From Chrysoporthe austroafricana (taxonomy: Eukaryota; Ascomycota; Sordariomycetes; Diaporthales; Cryphonectriaceae): a DNA stretch of 64,000 nt. The stretch lies in the NCBI GenBank assembly GCA_001051155.2, contig JYIP02000001.1, positions 5,642,001-5,706,000 of the forward strand, read 5' to 3'. Shown piece by piece: positions 29,975-42,629 of the stretch (position 1 is the first letter of the stretch; each line of letters starts with the position of its first letter). A program made the position numbers and the translations under genes. The notes beneath the pieces are model-generated. The model was given only the letters and a program-made list of their open reading frames with translations. It was not told where the DNA came from and made no database searches.

Positions 29975-32616
29975 TGGCTCGCACCACTACCCCCCTCCTC
30001 ATCATAAATGGATAAACGAATAAACAAACTTATCCGCGGTTAGAAGGAAAAGAATATACCCTTTATCAGAGAGATTGCGCCCGACGTGCTGACCTCGCTG
30101 TGATGATTTTCGGTTTTACGTGATGTTTTGCGCCTGACCTTGGGTTGCGATCGTCCGTCCCTTGAATATAATCGCGTTCCCTCCTCTTTGTATCCCGAGG
30201 ACAACAGCGACAGAAGAGAGAAAGCTCTGTGCATTACCTGCACGGAGGTAGTTACTAGGGTCCGAAGCGGTCAGGCTCTAATGCTCTGGTAGTAGACACT
30301 GCCCTGCGGAAGCAGAAGAAGAGCTGCGACTCTTCTTCCCAGTCACGGAAGAGTGACATCCCGGCCAGCAGCGCGAGGCTTCCTTGTCCGTTAGGTATAT
30401 CACTATGCGGCTCTGCGCTCTACTCACTCACCTCGTGCTTCACATCGCGGGCCCCATGCCTCGGCGCTGTGTGTGCGCCGATCTAAGCTGGCAACACCCT
30501 TTCCCAGGCTGACCTCTCCCCTCGGCAGATACCTTCCGAGGTCTCTCGAGGGATCCCCCCTTGATATCGTGTTACGGGGGAGGCCGGCCGTGGTGGAACT
30601 ACTCACACGGAACCCAACCCGTGGCTCTTGCGGCGGAGCTCAGGGTACGCCTTTAGGAACCCCCCCCCCCCGGTCGAGAGGGCGTGCCCTTGAAGCGCCC
30701 TCCTGGCTCGGGTTTGTGTGTATCTGAGAAGAGAGGGGCCCAAGTAGCGTCCTCGTTCGTGGTGGGATTTCTTTTTTTTTTTTTTTGGGAAAAGAGAAAA
30801 AAAATTATAAGAAAACCAGGCAGGATAAAAAGAAGGAAAGAAAAACACGACATGTGGTCCATGGTCAGATATGGGACGAGATCAATGATCAAGGTCGGAT
30901 CAATTCTGCCCGCCTACGAGGTATCGGCTGTAGATCGTCGTACCAAAGAAGGCGGCTAGTATGAGATGTGCCGTGTTGTGTCCCTTCGACCATGCTAACC
31001 TCACGGGTGCCCCGACATCACGATGTCGCGCTGCACTGGGAAGGGGGAGGATCGTCTTATCTTCGAGAACGGGCAGACCGCAGGGCTCAAGAGAGGTACC
31101 TGATCTACCCAGCGGGCAGTCTTAAGCAGCTGATACGCTCTCTAAACTGCCTGTCGTCTCTTAAAACGATCTATCCGACGTAAGCGGTTCACGTTACAGA
31201 GAGAAGAAGGTTTCCTGCGACGAGGTACGGGAGTTGATAAAACCACTCGACACGCGTGAACCGTTACCTATACTATGCTTCTCACCTGAGCAAGCAGCAG
31301 TATGTACTCCGCTTGCTTGTCACAAAGGTTGGTCTCTGCTTGGAAAATGGCGCAGAACCATGCTATGAAGTCGGCCTGTACTGAATTGATACGGGGGCAT
31401 TATGGGGCATGTTGCTACATGGTGCTACCTCCTCGACATAAAAATGGGCTGTCGAGATTGGAGAATACTGGCGTTATGAGCTGCCTCGGCGATAGAGCTT
31501 GTTGATTATGTAGGAATATGCTGGAAATGTGGGGACATGGCAAAGGTCTGAGATCGTGTTGCTGGTAATTGTGTGATAAATATGTTCTCAATACGGGACT
31601 TTGCTGTCAAGCAACCGGGGCTCGTCAAAACCGTGCCGGCAATGTGAGGTTATAATCAACAATGTGGTCGAGATTGGGGAGTGCATAGGAGAAGCAGTCA
31701 TCATGTTAGATAATCCAATATACAAAATAGGACCTCGAATTGAGATGCGAGGCAGGGCTGGCCTCGCTACCAATCCCCTCCAGAAGCATATCTCGCATCC
31801 AGTGAGCCAGCTTGTTGACTAGATAATGCGTATATCTGTATCGGCATGCGTTCTTCCAAGAATCTAGAGTACAATTCAGTCTCCTCCTCCTGTCACACAG
31901 CAACACTCTCACACCGACACACAACCTCGTATTGCCAGCTCAGCCTCGCCACCCTCGAGCCTAAGCCTTGCAGCTGCAGCGGTGGGTCCCCATCGCCGCT
32001 GGGATGTGGAACCAGTATTTAAGATCCTCTGGTACGGACCCAGGCCCTCCTCCGCAGCCCTGCAACCACTCTGTCTCCAGACCCGGTCCGGCTCCTCTAC
32101 CCGACCCAGACATACTACTTATGGTAGCATGCACACCTGCGACGCTCCTTCACAGACCAACGGACAGGAGGGGGAGATCATGTGCCGCGCCGCCTCAAAG
32201 CTCCAATGCGTATTCTCCTTGTCCCGAGATGCTATTAGAATTACAAAACACGCTACACGCTCATATGCAGGCCGTTGCTGGGCATGTGCAGCTTTCCACA
32301 CTCCTCCCTCTCTCTTTCTCAAAAGCCATCTCGTTCCCACCACCACCACCCATGCTCGACAACAAACGGAAAATCCTCATGTAACTCGGGTCAGATGTAG
32401 GGCTGGTCGAGACCCTGCACCCCCTGGCAGAAGGGAAGAAAAGATTTCAAGCCGAAAAGGCAGCTTTCGTCGCCTGCTGTGCGCCGCAACCCTCCCCCCC
32501 CCCTCTTCCCAAATCTTCGCAGGAGAGCCCGATACTCTGACCTGTGAGGCCAGCCTTCCGAGCCGGTCTGGCGTGGGCTCGTGAAGGAGAAGCTCGAGGG
32601 GCCGTCTCAAGTCTAT
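29972..32616. other. 2.6-kb region without a supported gene
   Basis: This stretch between two genes reading towards each other is long for a convergent gap. It holds C- and T-homopolymers near 30660 and 30771-30786 and only short frames. None has a motif, a good splice partner or clear codon bias. It could contain a noncoding RNA, a decayed element, or a gene made of small exons I could not join. No target-site duplication or terminal repeat was recognised. Confidence 0.4.
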
Positions 32617-35536
32617 CTATAGCCGCAGCTCTTTCAAAATCTGGTCTGCCATGTTCTTGAACTGCCACGTGTTCCCGGCCATGCGTTTGAACTGGATCCC
32701 GTGCAGGCTGATGACCGGCACCTTGACGATGAAGATTTCAAACTCTAGCACCATGTTGCCCCCTAGGTCGCTCTGCACCTGCGTGCTCGTCTCGCCTACG
32801 GGTCGCCGGGATGGGGGCACGTGGTCCCGGGGTATATCAATGTCGGAAAGATCCGAGTTGCTGTTGCTCCGGTCTTCGCGGGCCTTGCCTGGCGTCCGGG
32901 GGGTCCGAGGTAGTGGTGCTTCTAGGTCGCGGAAGTCGTCCCCTCGTTCCCCCCTGAGACCAAAACTAAAGCGCCTCTTGTGGCCGGGTTGCAGCGTCGG
33001 GCTGTTGGGCGGGTCCGCCACCTTGCTGAGATCGATACTGGGGGTATGAACGCAGCGGAACCCGCCTCGGATCTCGCTGTAGTCCACGCCGAGCTGCTTG
33101 AGCACGCGCTTGACCTCAGCTCTGATCTCCGGCACCGGCCTCGTCGATGTGGTGCTGACGCTGAAAAGACCCTTCAGGAATACGGGCTTCGCAAGGTCCG
33201 GGTCGTCCAGCCTCTCGTTCGAGAGGCCGCTCTGGTCCGCCAGCTCCTGGTCTGTTTCTTCGGGCACGTTGGCCTCCCGCTGCTCCTCGCGCCTTGCGCG
33301 CCGAGCCTGGATGCTCTCACGCCTGGCATGGCCAAGCGACTTTGCTCGCATAGAGACCGACCGTGAAGCCACGGCCGACTTGCCCTCAGCCTGCGCCCTC
33401 GGCCTTTCGGTGGACTGGTCTGACCCGCTCGTCGGCGGCGGCTCCTTCACCTCTGATGCAGATGCCATCGCTCTCCTCCTGCGAAACTCGGCGGAATTGA
33501 CACTGGTGGACCGCCCCAGGGCTTTGTTATGACCTGGCACGTTACCACCGGCAGAGAGAGGAGGGCTGAGGAGCTCGCTATGATGCGGCTGGCTGCTCCC
33601 CGAGCGGAGGCGTGGGTTTGAGCCATCGTCTCTGTCGCGCCTCGAGCGCCTGATGCTGAAGGACTTTCGAGGTGGTATGCTGGGCACGGGCGGCTGTTCC
33701 GATGGCGAGTGGACCTGGACCTGAGGCGGATACGACCGGTCCTTCTCTGACCGTTCTGGTTCCTTGCGGCGTCTGGTGGAGAACCTCCGCAGGATCCCGG
33801 CTGCGGCGCTCTCCTTCTTGTCGGGCTTCTCTGCCTGTTGCTCAGGGCTCAAGGCGGCCTTGGGCGACAACAGCGCCTTGTCAGGGGCTTCATCCTCTCC
33901 GTGGGTCCGGGCCCTCGGCCTTGTCCTGCCCCCAGTCGCCTTCTCACCCGGCATCTCGTACGCAGAAGCGTTGGTATGAGCTTCCGCCGGAGGAGCGATC
34001 TCCGGAAGAGGGTCTTTCTCCTTCTGGGCCGGAGGCTGTGTCGTTGAAGACATGGTCGGAACAACATCCACGCGCTCCCTGTCCTGCTTCTCCTTGACCA
34101 GGTAGTAGATCGACAGGAGCGGGCTGAAGGCGTTCAGCGGATCACTGCCCAGCTGCAGAGCCTCGCTGCTGGGGGCGGTCAACGTGTCTCTGCTGCTGAT
34201 GGAATTACGCCTCTTGTAGAAATCAAAGACGCCCCTCTTCTTGTCCGCATCTCGCGATGGCTGGGGCGTATCCTTTTCCAGCTGGTAGGCGCGGACCCCC
34301 CGCTGGTACTCTTCTGACTCGATCAGGCGAGTCAAATGCGCCTTGATGACCTCGGGTGACCCAAAGTTGAAGCCAGTCATGGCGTTGATCACCTCGGGGT
34401 CCAGTGGGAGGGTGATCGGTTCCCGCCGGGGCAGATAGTTGTCAGGGGGGCTGTTGTAGCCTTTGTTCATCCACGGGTGGGCCATGACCTCGGCCATAGT
34501 AGCTCGCTGCTTGGGGTCGGTTACGAGCATGCGGGAGAGGAGGTTCTTACACTCTGTGCGGAGATGATCAGTTGGTTTCTCGTGACGGGCAGTAGAAAAT
34601 CCGGAGGACCTTACCGCTCGACAGCCAGTTTGGATAGTCCACCAGGCCCTTCTTGATCTTCGCGTGCAGCGCAGGCATGCTCTGGTCGTCAAACGGCACC
34701 TTCCCACAGACGAGAACGTAGAGGACAATGCCAAAGCTCCACACGTCGACCTCAGGACCGGTGTATGCCTTCGCCTGTAGCAGCTCGGGAGCAGCAAAAT
34801 AGAGACTCCCGCAGAAGGTCTTGAGATGATTGCGCGGGGAGAAGAGGTTGCTCAGACCGAAGTCAATGATCTTGATGTCGCCGGTCTTGCTGATGAGGAT
34901 ATTCTCGATCTTCAGGTCCCGGTGGACGATGCTGTTCTTGTGGCAGTAGTCGAGAGCACTGGCAATCTGGCGGCTGAACTTCCTAGCCTGCTTCTCCTTG
35001 AGCTTTCCGTGGGAGATGATGTAGTCGAGCATCTGCCCGCCGTTGACATATTCGAACAACATGTACCAGTGGTAGTTTGTCCTCACGACGTCGCGCAGTC
35101 CACATATATACGGGTGGTTGAGCAGGGTGACGATGGCAGCCTCCCTGGCGGTCCTGATCTCCTTGGAGTGGTCGTTCCGCTCCTTGTCGGCGCGGCCGTG
35201 GTGGGCATCGTCCGCAGAGCTCCTCGGGATGATCTTGCACGCGACCTGTGGACAGATAAAGCGATGTCAGCCCTGGTCCGGGCACGCACGGGGCCCGGAG
35301 GACGGGGGTTGGGACTTGTTGGGACTTGCCTGTTCGTTACTATCCTCCTTCTTGGCCAGCTTGACCTTACCCATGCTCCCGGCGCCGATGGTCTTCCCCA
35401 GGATCCATTTCCCGGACTGTGTAGGTATGGTGGTGCGTGACCTGGCCTTGGTCGCGGACCCGGAAGCCCGTGGGTCGGCAGTCGCCGGGGGCTGCACGGG
35501 GGCAGGCCCGGCGTTCTGAGCAACGGCGCTGGTCAT
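32617..35536 (-). CDS. KIN1: KIN1/KIN2 (PAR-1/MARK-type) Ser/Thr protein kinase
   Basis: Three exons on the minus strand: 35536-35330, 35245-34615 and 34553-32617, giving 924 residues. It is a polarity and exocytosis-related kinase of the KIN1/PAR-1/MARK family, expected at the cell cortex. The kinase domain (about 43-310) has the Gly loop [12 protein letters not shown], the ATP-binding Lys in VACK (73), HRDLKIEN with catalytic Asp179, DFGLSN with Asp197 and the activation loop [14 protein letters not shown]. Thr212 there is the usual activating phosphosite. The long middle is Ser/Arg/Pro-rich. The C-terminus has the KA1-type membrane-binding domain: [11 protein letters not shown], then [22 protein letters not shown] at the very end. 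Intron 1 has a GC donor (CAG/GCAAGT) and a normal AG acceptor; it is the only splice that joins EQ to VACKIIP in frame. Confidence 0.92.
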
Positions 35537-37599
35537 GTTGACAGCAGAAGCGACAGCAGAAGCGACAGCGAGGGGCGGAGGAGGACGGTGAGAGAGGAGC
35601 GGTGGGTGTGATGGCGATGAGAACGAGGAGATGACGAGTCCCTAGAGGAAGACGAGGAGGAGGAGGGGTCGGGATCTCGATGCCTGTCTCGGCTGGTGCT
35701 TCTTCGGCGGTGATGATGGGCTATGCTCGTGCGCTCATGCTCGTACTGTGGACTGGGTGAGACCTGTCGCTGACGCGTAGCGGTGCTCGCAGCGGGAGGG
35801 CGTTCTGAAGCAGGCTGGGCCGGACCAGGCGCAGACGCGGGCGTGGCGGCGGAGAGGACAGCGGCGGCGCGGGCGTGGCAAGGAGAGGCGGTAGGCCAAG
35901 GGCGGACGGGAAGTCAAGCCTGGGAAGAAGCAGAGGATGTTTCAAGGCGAGAAGGGGATAGTCGAGTTCGAGGTCTGTCTGCCGAGGTTGCTGGTCCTGT
36001 CATCTGGCAGGCCACGGGATACGTAGCACAGTAAGGAGGGAAAAAAAAGGGATCTCGCGAAACGTTGGCTCCGGCGACGACGAGAGAGCAAGTCCCCAAA
36101 GGGTCAAGCCGGGTCGGGCTGCAGCAGAGGTTCGAGGCTGGCTGACAGCTGGGACCGCCAGAATGATACCGCAGCACAAGCACACAGGTGGCCCAGGCAG
36201 CGCGAAGGGCAGTCCAGACTCCCGGTGGTGGTGGTGGTGTTTGGGCGACGAGCCAACAGGCGGTAGGCAGGGGGCTCGATGGGGTTGGATGGGGTTGGCT
36301 GCAGATGGGGTCGAAACCTGCTGGAGGCCGATTCAGACAGGGGAGCCCTGGGATCCGCGAAATGGTGCAGCTGAGATGTTCGAAACGTCATTCTCCACAG
36401 CGGTGGAGGATACCATTGTACTGCAAGCCGACAGCCTGAATATATCGTCGAGAGCTTGCAGCCACGGGCCAGAGCGCGCCAAGTCGCTGCAATCTCGAAA
36501 TGCGAGGCCCGGCCAAGAGGAGTACAAAGCCTTTGAGCCTGGGGTGACGGGTGCTTCTGCGAAGGCGCAAAGGACAGCTTTACTAAAGTCGGGTTAGCGA
36601 ACCTAAGGTGCAAAAAGTAGCGGCTGGTAATTTGAGCACATCGCTCTAGTCCTTTTGTCTCCTTGCAGAGGACAGGACGCCGCGTGGGACAGCACTCCCC
36701 ACTGGCCACAATTCAATCCAGATACGTCTCATACATAGTACGACGGGTGCTCCCCCACTGATGCAGTTAGTGTGTGTTTCCTGTTATCATCAAGTGAGGG
36801 CATTTTGAAATCCCCATGACTGGTTGGCTCATACTGTGTGCATGCCCAGATACTTGGCCACCATTCTCACTCCCTTCTTGAACACACAAGACTCAGGACC
36901 AAGGAGTAGCATAAATTCTCATTTCAGGAGCCTTCGTCATTGCCAGGCCTCTCCCCGCAGTTGTGACTCGTACGGGTGACCCTAAGCCTCTAATAATTTT
37001 GAACCTTGATTTTCTTTTTCTTCTTTTCTTTTTCTATCTTATTCTTATTATTATTATTAATAAGATTCACAGCCTGCCTTCGGGCACATCCGGGGCTTGC
37101 TACTACTATGTAAATGAACTGCACCGCCAATTCACTGTAGAGATGTTTCAAAGGTGCTCATGTGAACTCTATTCAGGGATTCTGTCAAGTCGCAAGCGGG
37201 TAGTGGCAGGTACTGTGGTATATATGTTTATCCTGGTTGGGATGAACAAGATCATCAGCCTTATCAAGCCCTCCTCCTTGCCACTGCTTGCAAGTAGCCA
37301 GGTGGGGTACGTACCTGAGCCTCTGAGTCAAGACCACTGGGGCTACCTGGCACGCCTGGGCACCTGGGCTGCTAGCTGGCTGCTACCCGAGGGTGCGCGC
37401 GCGATGCCTGGGGTCTGGGCCACGCTAGGCTGGTCCCTCCAAACCAACCCCTACCTCGATGGATCCCTAGCAACTCCAAGCATCCACAACGGCACGCGGA
37501 CAGCCTCATGGGAGACACATCCCACATCCCCCGCCACCACATCATCTGCTCTGAAACTGCTCTGAGGGCCAGCGTGCCGCCTCTGGCCTGGTTGCCCAT
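35537..37599. other. 2.1-kb divergent promoter region (KIN1 / GPATCH1-like)
   Basis: The KIN1 gene starts leftwards and the G-patch gene rightwards from here. Purine/pyrimidine-biased sequence at 35560-35700 probably forms the KIN1 leader; such long leaders are common for fungal kinases. A TTATTA run lies near 37041-37058. Open frames are short and unsupported. Confidence 0.5.
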
Positions 37600-39794
37600 A
37601 TGTCCGCAAAGCGATCCCGCGCCACATACGAGGCAGATCTACAGGCACGACAGGCCTCCTTCGTCGTCTATGGCACCCCCCTCCCGGCGTACGACCCGGA
37701 CGCCCGCGACGATGGCTCCTATGTCCCCATCTGGAAGCAGGAGGTGACGGATGACAGAGGCAGAAAGCGTCTGCACGGTGCCTTCACGGGGGGCTGGAGC
37801 GCTGGGTATGTTCTCTGTCTGCAGCAGCATGTCCTCCCAATTATACCCGCACAATGCTGACCTTCCCTAGCTACTTCAATACGGTGGGATCCAAGGAAGG
37901 ATGGACGCCTTCCACCTTTGTGTCGTCGCGGTCCAACCGCCACAAGGACGACAAGTCGGCCCAGCAGCAGCGGCCGGAGGACTTCATGGACGACGAGGAT
38001 CTCGCCGACGCCGAGGAGTCCAGGAAGCTACAGACTTCCAGTGCCTTCGCTGGCCTCGGCGCGACTGAGAGGGACGCCGGCAGGACAGGCGCACTGGCCG
38101 GTCTCTTCCACGTGCGAGGCGAGACTATGGGCACGAAATTGCTCAAGAGGATGGGTTGGCGAGAAGGCCAAGGGATCGGCCCTAAAGTGCGCAGGGGCGC
38201 AAACCTAGACATGAAGACCGATCCAGGCCCGGGCGAGACGTACCTCTTTGCGCCCGAGAACGCCCCCATGGTGAGCTTCGTCAGGAAGACTGACCGAAAG
38301 GGCCTCGGCTATGCCGGAGAGGAGAGGCTAGCACCGCTGGCATCTTCCAGGTCGCGCCAACCTTCACAATCGGACGACGAGGATGAGGACGACGGCGGCC
38401 CGGCTCTGGGCAGGCCAAAATTCCTAGGCTCTGGGGCCTCCAAAAAGAAGAGCACTGGTGGCGTCCGTGGAGCTATCGGGATCGGGGTTTTGAACGATAC
38501 CGGCTCCGATAATGAAGACCCTTACGAGATGGGGCCTCGGATATCCTACAACAGAGTGATAGGCGGCAGCAAGAGCAAAAAGAAAAAGGGCGATGTCGCT
38601 TCCTCTACGGCGGTCAATCCGACGTTGAAGTCCAAGCCGGTATTCATGCCCAAGAGGACTGCCGTGGGCCAATCGGGAGTTAGCCAGCGCAAATGCCATG
38701 ACGGGCGACCGCCATTGGAGGGATTTGTACTGGGCGAGGCCCCAGATCCTCTCATATCCATGATCAACGCTGACGGCAAATACCCACCGCCAGAGATACC
38801 TGAGGGATGGACGTCCAGCAAGAAAGCTGAGACCACCAGCGAACCCTCGCACTATACGTCTACGGCAGATGCGGCCAAGGCTTCGCAGCTGAACCCAGCA
38901 GCCCGTGCAGCTCTACTAGGGGAGAAGCAGCTGCCGGGCAAGTCTGTGTTCGACTTCTTGTCGTCTGCAGCCGGAGACCGGCTAGCGGCCGCAACTGGGA
39001 AAGGAGACCTGCCACAAGCTAAAGGTGAGATCCCTGAGGGCTATGCTCTCTCAGAAGAGGAGAAGAAGCGCAGCCTCTTGGAACGGATCCCGAAGCTCGA
39101 CAAGCCGAGCGCACTGGCGGCCATGACCAGAGGCGCCACGGGCGGCGGTCCGTATGGAGACAATGAAGGCAAGCGAGCCAGATACAGGAGCTATCTGGAG
39201 CTGCAGGCCGGACTCCGGAGCGAACCACCAGAGAGGGCGCCCAAGATGACCAGCGAGGAATGGATACAGGAGCTGAACGAGTTCTACAATGTTGCCAGGA
39301 TATTCAGGCCCATGACCGGGACTATGGCGTCTCGATTCACGACGTCCAAGCCGTCCTCGTCCTCTTCGGATATGGCGACGGGTTCGGATGGCAAGGTAGG
39401 AGATGCCGGGCTGTTGTCCAAACCCGCGGCCACACCTGAAGATCCCGCAGAGGCGGCCGCCAAGATGAACATGTTCGGGCCCATGACGCGATCCGTTGGC
39501 GAATTCTTCCCCACGCGGCTCCTCTGCAAACGGTTCAACGTCAAGCCGCCAGCACATGTCCAGCAGGATAGAGACGGCAGGTCCAAAGGCGCACACGGAT
39601 CGGAGATTGCACCGGTAGAGCCGCAGACCAGCGGCTATGGTGCTGCATCTAGGGACGACCAACCCCCGCCTGACTCTGAGAAGAAGGGGGACGTTGTTGT
39701 GGATAGCGGGAGGAACGAGGCTCTAGAGGGGAAACGCGCAGGAGAGGAGGTGTTCAAGGCTATCTTTGGCGACAGCAGCGATGAGGAGAGCTAG
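37600..39794 (+). CDS. GPATCH1-like G-patch protein (spliceosome-associated)
   Basis: Two exons: 37600-37805 and 37871-39794, giving 709 residues. The N-terminus is the conserved GPATCH1/TOUGH block (DUF1604-like): [40 protein letters not shown] (rebuilt across the intron) and [11 protein letters not shown], then the [14 protein letters not shown] acidic stretch. The G-patch follows at about residues 152-175 ([20 protein letters not shown]), with the usual Gly and aromatic positions. Downstream are [24 protein letters not shown] and a [13 protein letters not shown] block ([16 protein letters not shown]), both family features. The ending [15 protein letters not shown] is typical too. The protein is expected in the nucleus, helping a DEAH-box helicase during mRNA splicing. 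Length is slightly under the 750-950 of many relatives but no domain is lost. Confidence 0.88.
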
Positions 39795-40825
39795 CATACC
39801 AGCAGCATCGGGGTCTGCGAAGGTACTCGATCACCTTGGGTATGGTGTCGATACGATCAGATCGGTTCTGTCCCTAAAGCTTCCCGTTCTGACTGGGCCG
39901 CGTTTGGTAATTAGCAAGTGAAGCGCCAGCCCCTGAAGCCATCACGCCTCATTGAGAGGGCAGGTGAGCGCAGGTTGCCCTTCCAAGACAAGTCACAGGC
40001 TGCAGACCCACGGCTGCAGCGTGCCTCGACGGTCAGGACAGCTCGCTCTGTGCCCTACCACCTACCAGTACTCTGCGAGGAGGAATGAGGGAGGCACGGG
40101 AGGGCAAGACGCGGGACCAGACCCACACGGGTGCAGGACATTGGTGCCAAGAAGCCCCCCCTCCTACCGAGTACAGGCGCCTACTGAGTACTCGGGCCCT
40201 GGCACCCTGGGGTGCGTGTGTGCCGCCTGCACCCTGGCACTCTGGGCACATGGCGGCGGCGGCTAGCCCACATCGGATTCCCAGTTACGGTACTGAGCAC
40301 TGAGCACAGCAGCACGCCCAGCGCCGGCCGTAGGCTGACTCTCCTGCTATGCCATCCCAATTCCAACCATCCACACCTTCATCTCTCACCTCATTTCGAT
40401 TCGCCCGCCCGCAATTTGACGGCAATTCTACCACGCCCCGGAAACCCACTCGCCGCGTCCCGCCTCGTCCTCTCGTCCTAGTCGTCTCCCGATGCGTGCG
40501 GCCACCCCATTGTGAATTGGCTCTGTTTCTCGCCTCGACCTGCCGCTCTCCTCCTGGGCGTTCCCGTCGGTCACCACACAAGGCACCCACCCACCACGCT
40601 GCAGCACGGCATCGCTCTTCTCATTGGCGTTTAATGCTGCCGTCTGGCGGCTCGTCCTAGCTGCCAACACCACCTCCCCTCGGCATTTCTCCTGAGGTCT
40701 GAACCAGAACACCACGGGAACCACCCACGACGGCAGACAGCAGCGCTCCCTCTCCCACCCCTCCCCCATCGACACTCATTCATCCCGTCCGACGGGACGT
40801 TACCGCCGTCCCCACCTCAATCAAG
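39795..40825. other. Intergenic region, promoter and probable 5' exon of WHI2-like gene
   Basis: The first 200 bases should hold the 3' end of the G-patch transcript. The rest is the upstream side of the WHI2-like gene, which lacks an in-frame ATG at its apparent 5' end, so a small coding or leader exon probably lies here. An ATG at 40349 opens a Pro-rich frame with possible donor sites, but I could not prove the join. Confidence 0.45.
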
Positions 40826-42629
40826 TTGTCAGCGCCGCAGGAATCCAGTCCCGGACCCTCGGCGTCCAGTCCTGGGCCACCCCATCCGAGACGACTCGTC
40901 GTTGACGAGGCCCCGTGCGCACTCAATCAATCAACCGCCCGCGACAGCCAGGACTGCCCAGCCCAGCCCGTCCACGACCGGCATCCTCCCCAACACCACG
41001 ACCACAACTCTGCCTCCGCTTCCCCCTCCGCGCTCGAAGACACACCGCAGTCTCCGCCGCCGCAGTACCCAGCCTCCGAAGCGTCCGTCTCGACCCTCAC
41101 CTCGGTCGTCTCTTACCGCACAGCACCACCGCCCTTCTCCTCGCTCTTCGTCCCCCCCTCGCGCCCCGACCAGCCGGACGCCGTTGCCTCTGCTGTAGAG
41201 ACACGAGCTTCCCTTGGCTCTTATCTCGCCGGTCCCGGTTCCTTCGAGCAACCAGAGTCCCACTCTCGCGAGAGAGCATCCGCTCCTGCGTACGAACCAT
41301 CTACTGCCTCCGGCTCCTCCGACCCCTCGACTGTCTACCAAGACGCTGTCGCGGAGACCAAGCGTGCTCTTCCCCAGGATACAAAGGCAGAGGGCAGCTC
41401 GCGCGCCAAGGACGACGAGACCGAACCACCGCCAGCATACTCGGAGGGATACAGCCCCCTCCAGTCCTTCACATACGTGATGGCTGCCGCCGGTGGAGCT
41501 TCGAGTATCATTACTCAGGTGCAGCAGGGCGGTCCGCCCATCAACACGCTCGGAGGTAAGAAGCTGTTGGCTGGAGGAGAACGGACCCGCGAGCCGTATC
41601 GCTGACATTAGTCGATCGCAGATGTCGGCGCCGACGAGGCTATCGCCATGGACCTACGGTACGTCGGCTTGAGACCACCATCTGTGACCGCAGCTCGAGC
41701 TGACATGCAACTCTAGGGGCACGCGTTTTGTTCTCTCCAGGGATGAGCTGCTGACGCTGCCGGAGTTCGTCCTTCTCTCCTTGTTCCCGAACGGCCTGTT
41801 CCCTGAGGGGCACATGGGTGGTACCGAGGGAGATGCCGTTCAGGTTGATGTAGGCCAATGCTGTGCGACCCATTCAATTCGTCGGACACATAGGCTGACG
41901 CAAGATCATCTTGACAGTATGATCCGGAATCTCTGCAGTACATGCTCGACTTCTTCCGCAAGGTGGCATCGTCTATCCCCTCCGATACGTCCCCACCGAC
42001 GTCACAAGACGGCGACGTGATGCCTATAGAACCACTGGTGGGTGCATCACGCGACGACGCCTCCAAAAGAGCAGGCATCATCGTGCTGCGGGAAGACCTC
42101 GACTTTTACGTGATCCCGCCAAAGGCGGGCATCCAGCAGGGAGAGATGATCGACGTCAAGAGGGCTGCAGCCAGGGCGCTGCTGAAGCAGAATGGCATCT
42201 TTTCCGGGCTTAAGCGCAGTGATGAGCCAGGAACCACGGAGGCGCATCTTATCGAGATGTTGACGGCAGGGTAGGTCACATCATTTTCAGGTCATAAAGG
42301 CCGCGACGCAAGACTTGCAGCTGCTAACACGATCCCACAGCGGCTTCAACCACGATGACCAATGGGGCCACCGCGCAGGCGAGCCTGGCAAGGCTGTCGT
42401 CTGCAGCCTCGCGCTCGCAAGGCTGCGCAGCGACATTCGCGGCAACGAGATGGGCGGCAACAACGCGGTCGGCATGGCACAAAAGCTCCTGCTCTTCTGG
42501 CGGAAGCCAGCCAGGAGGTGCTGGTGGGAGGGCGTTGAGCTGAGCGACGTGGAGGGCGTGGAGGGCAAGCTCAAGGTGTGGATCAGGCGGGTGTGGACCC
42601 TCGAGATGAGCGTCATCGGGCTGCGATGA
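40826..42629 (+). CDS. WHI2: WHI2-like BTB/POZ-type stress regulator (5' end unresolved)
   Basis: Five recognisable exons: from at or before 40826 to 41555, then 41622-41658 (37 bases), 41717-41849, 41918-42270 and 42341-42629. The frame at 40826 has no ATG before residue-level Met at about 41480, so a 5' exon is missing from this model. The first 240 residues are disordered, with two PPxY motifs (PPPQY and PPPAY) that could bind WW domains. The folded part starts at LRGTRFVLSRDELLTLPEFV, with the BTB-like FPNGLFPEGHM and YDPESLQYMLDFF rebuilt across introns. Next come REDLDFYVIPP, KRAAARALLKQNGIFSG and the C-terminal block KLLLFWRKPARRCWWEGVEL ending WTLEMSVIGLR. This matches filamentous-fungal WHI2-like proteins, relatives of the yeast activator of plasma-membrane PSR phosphatases in stress and nutrient signalling. 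Confidence 0.75.

Noticed and set aside
27822..30005. Minus-strand 727-residue Gly/Arg-rich frame
   Set aside because: Shadow of the GC-rich hypothetical gene on the plus strand. It is only low-complexity composition, and the plus frame has the folded core.
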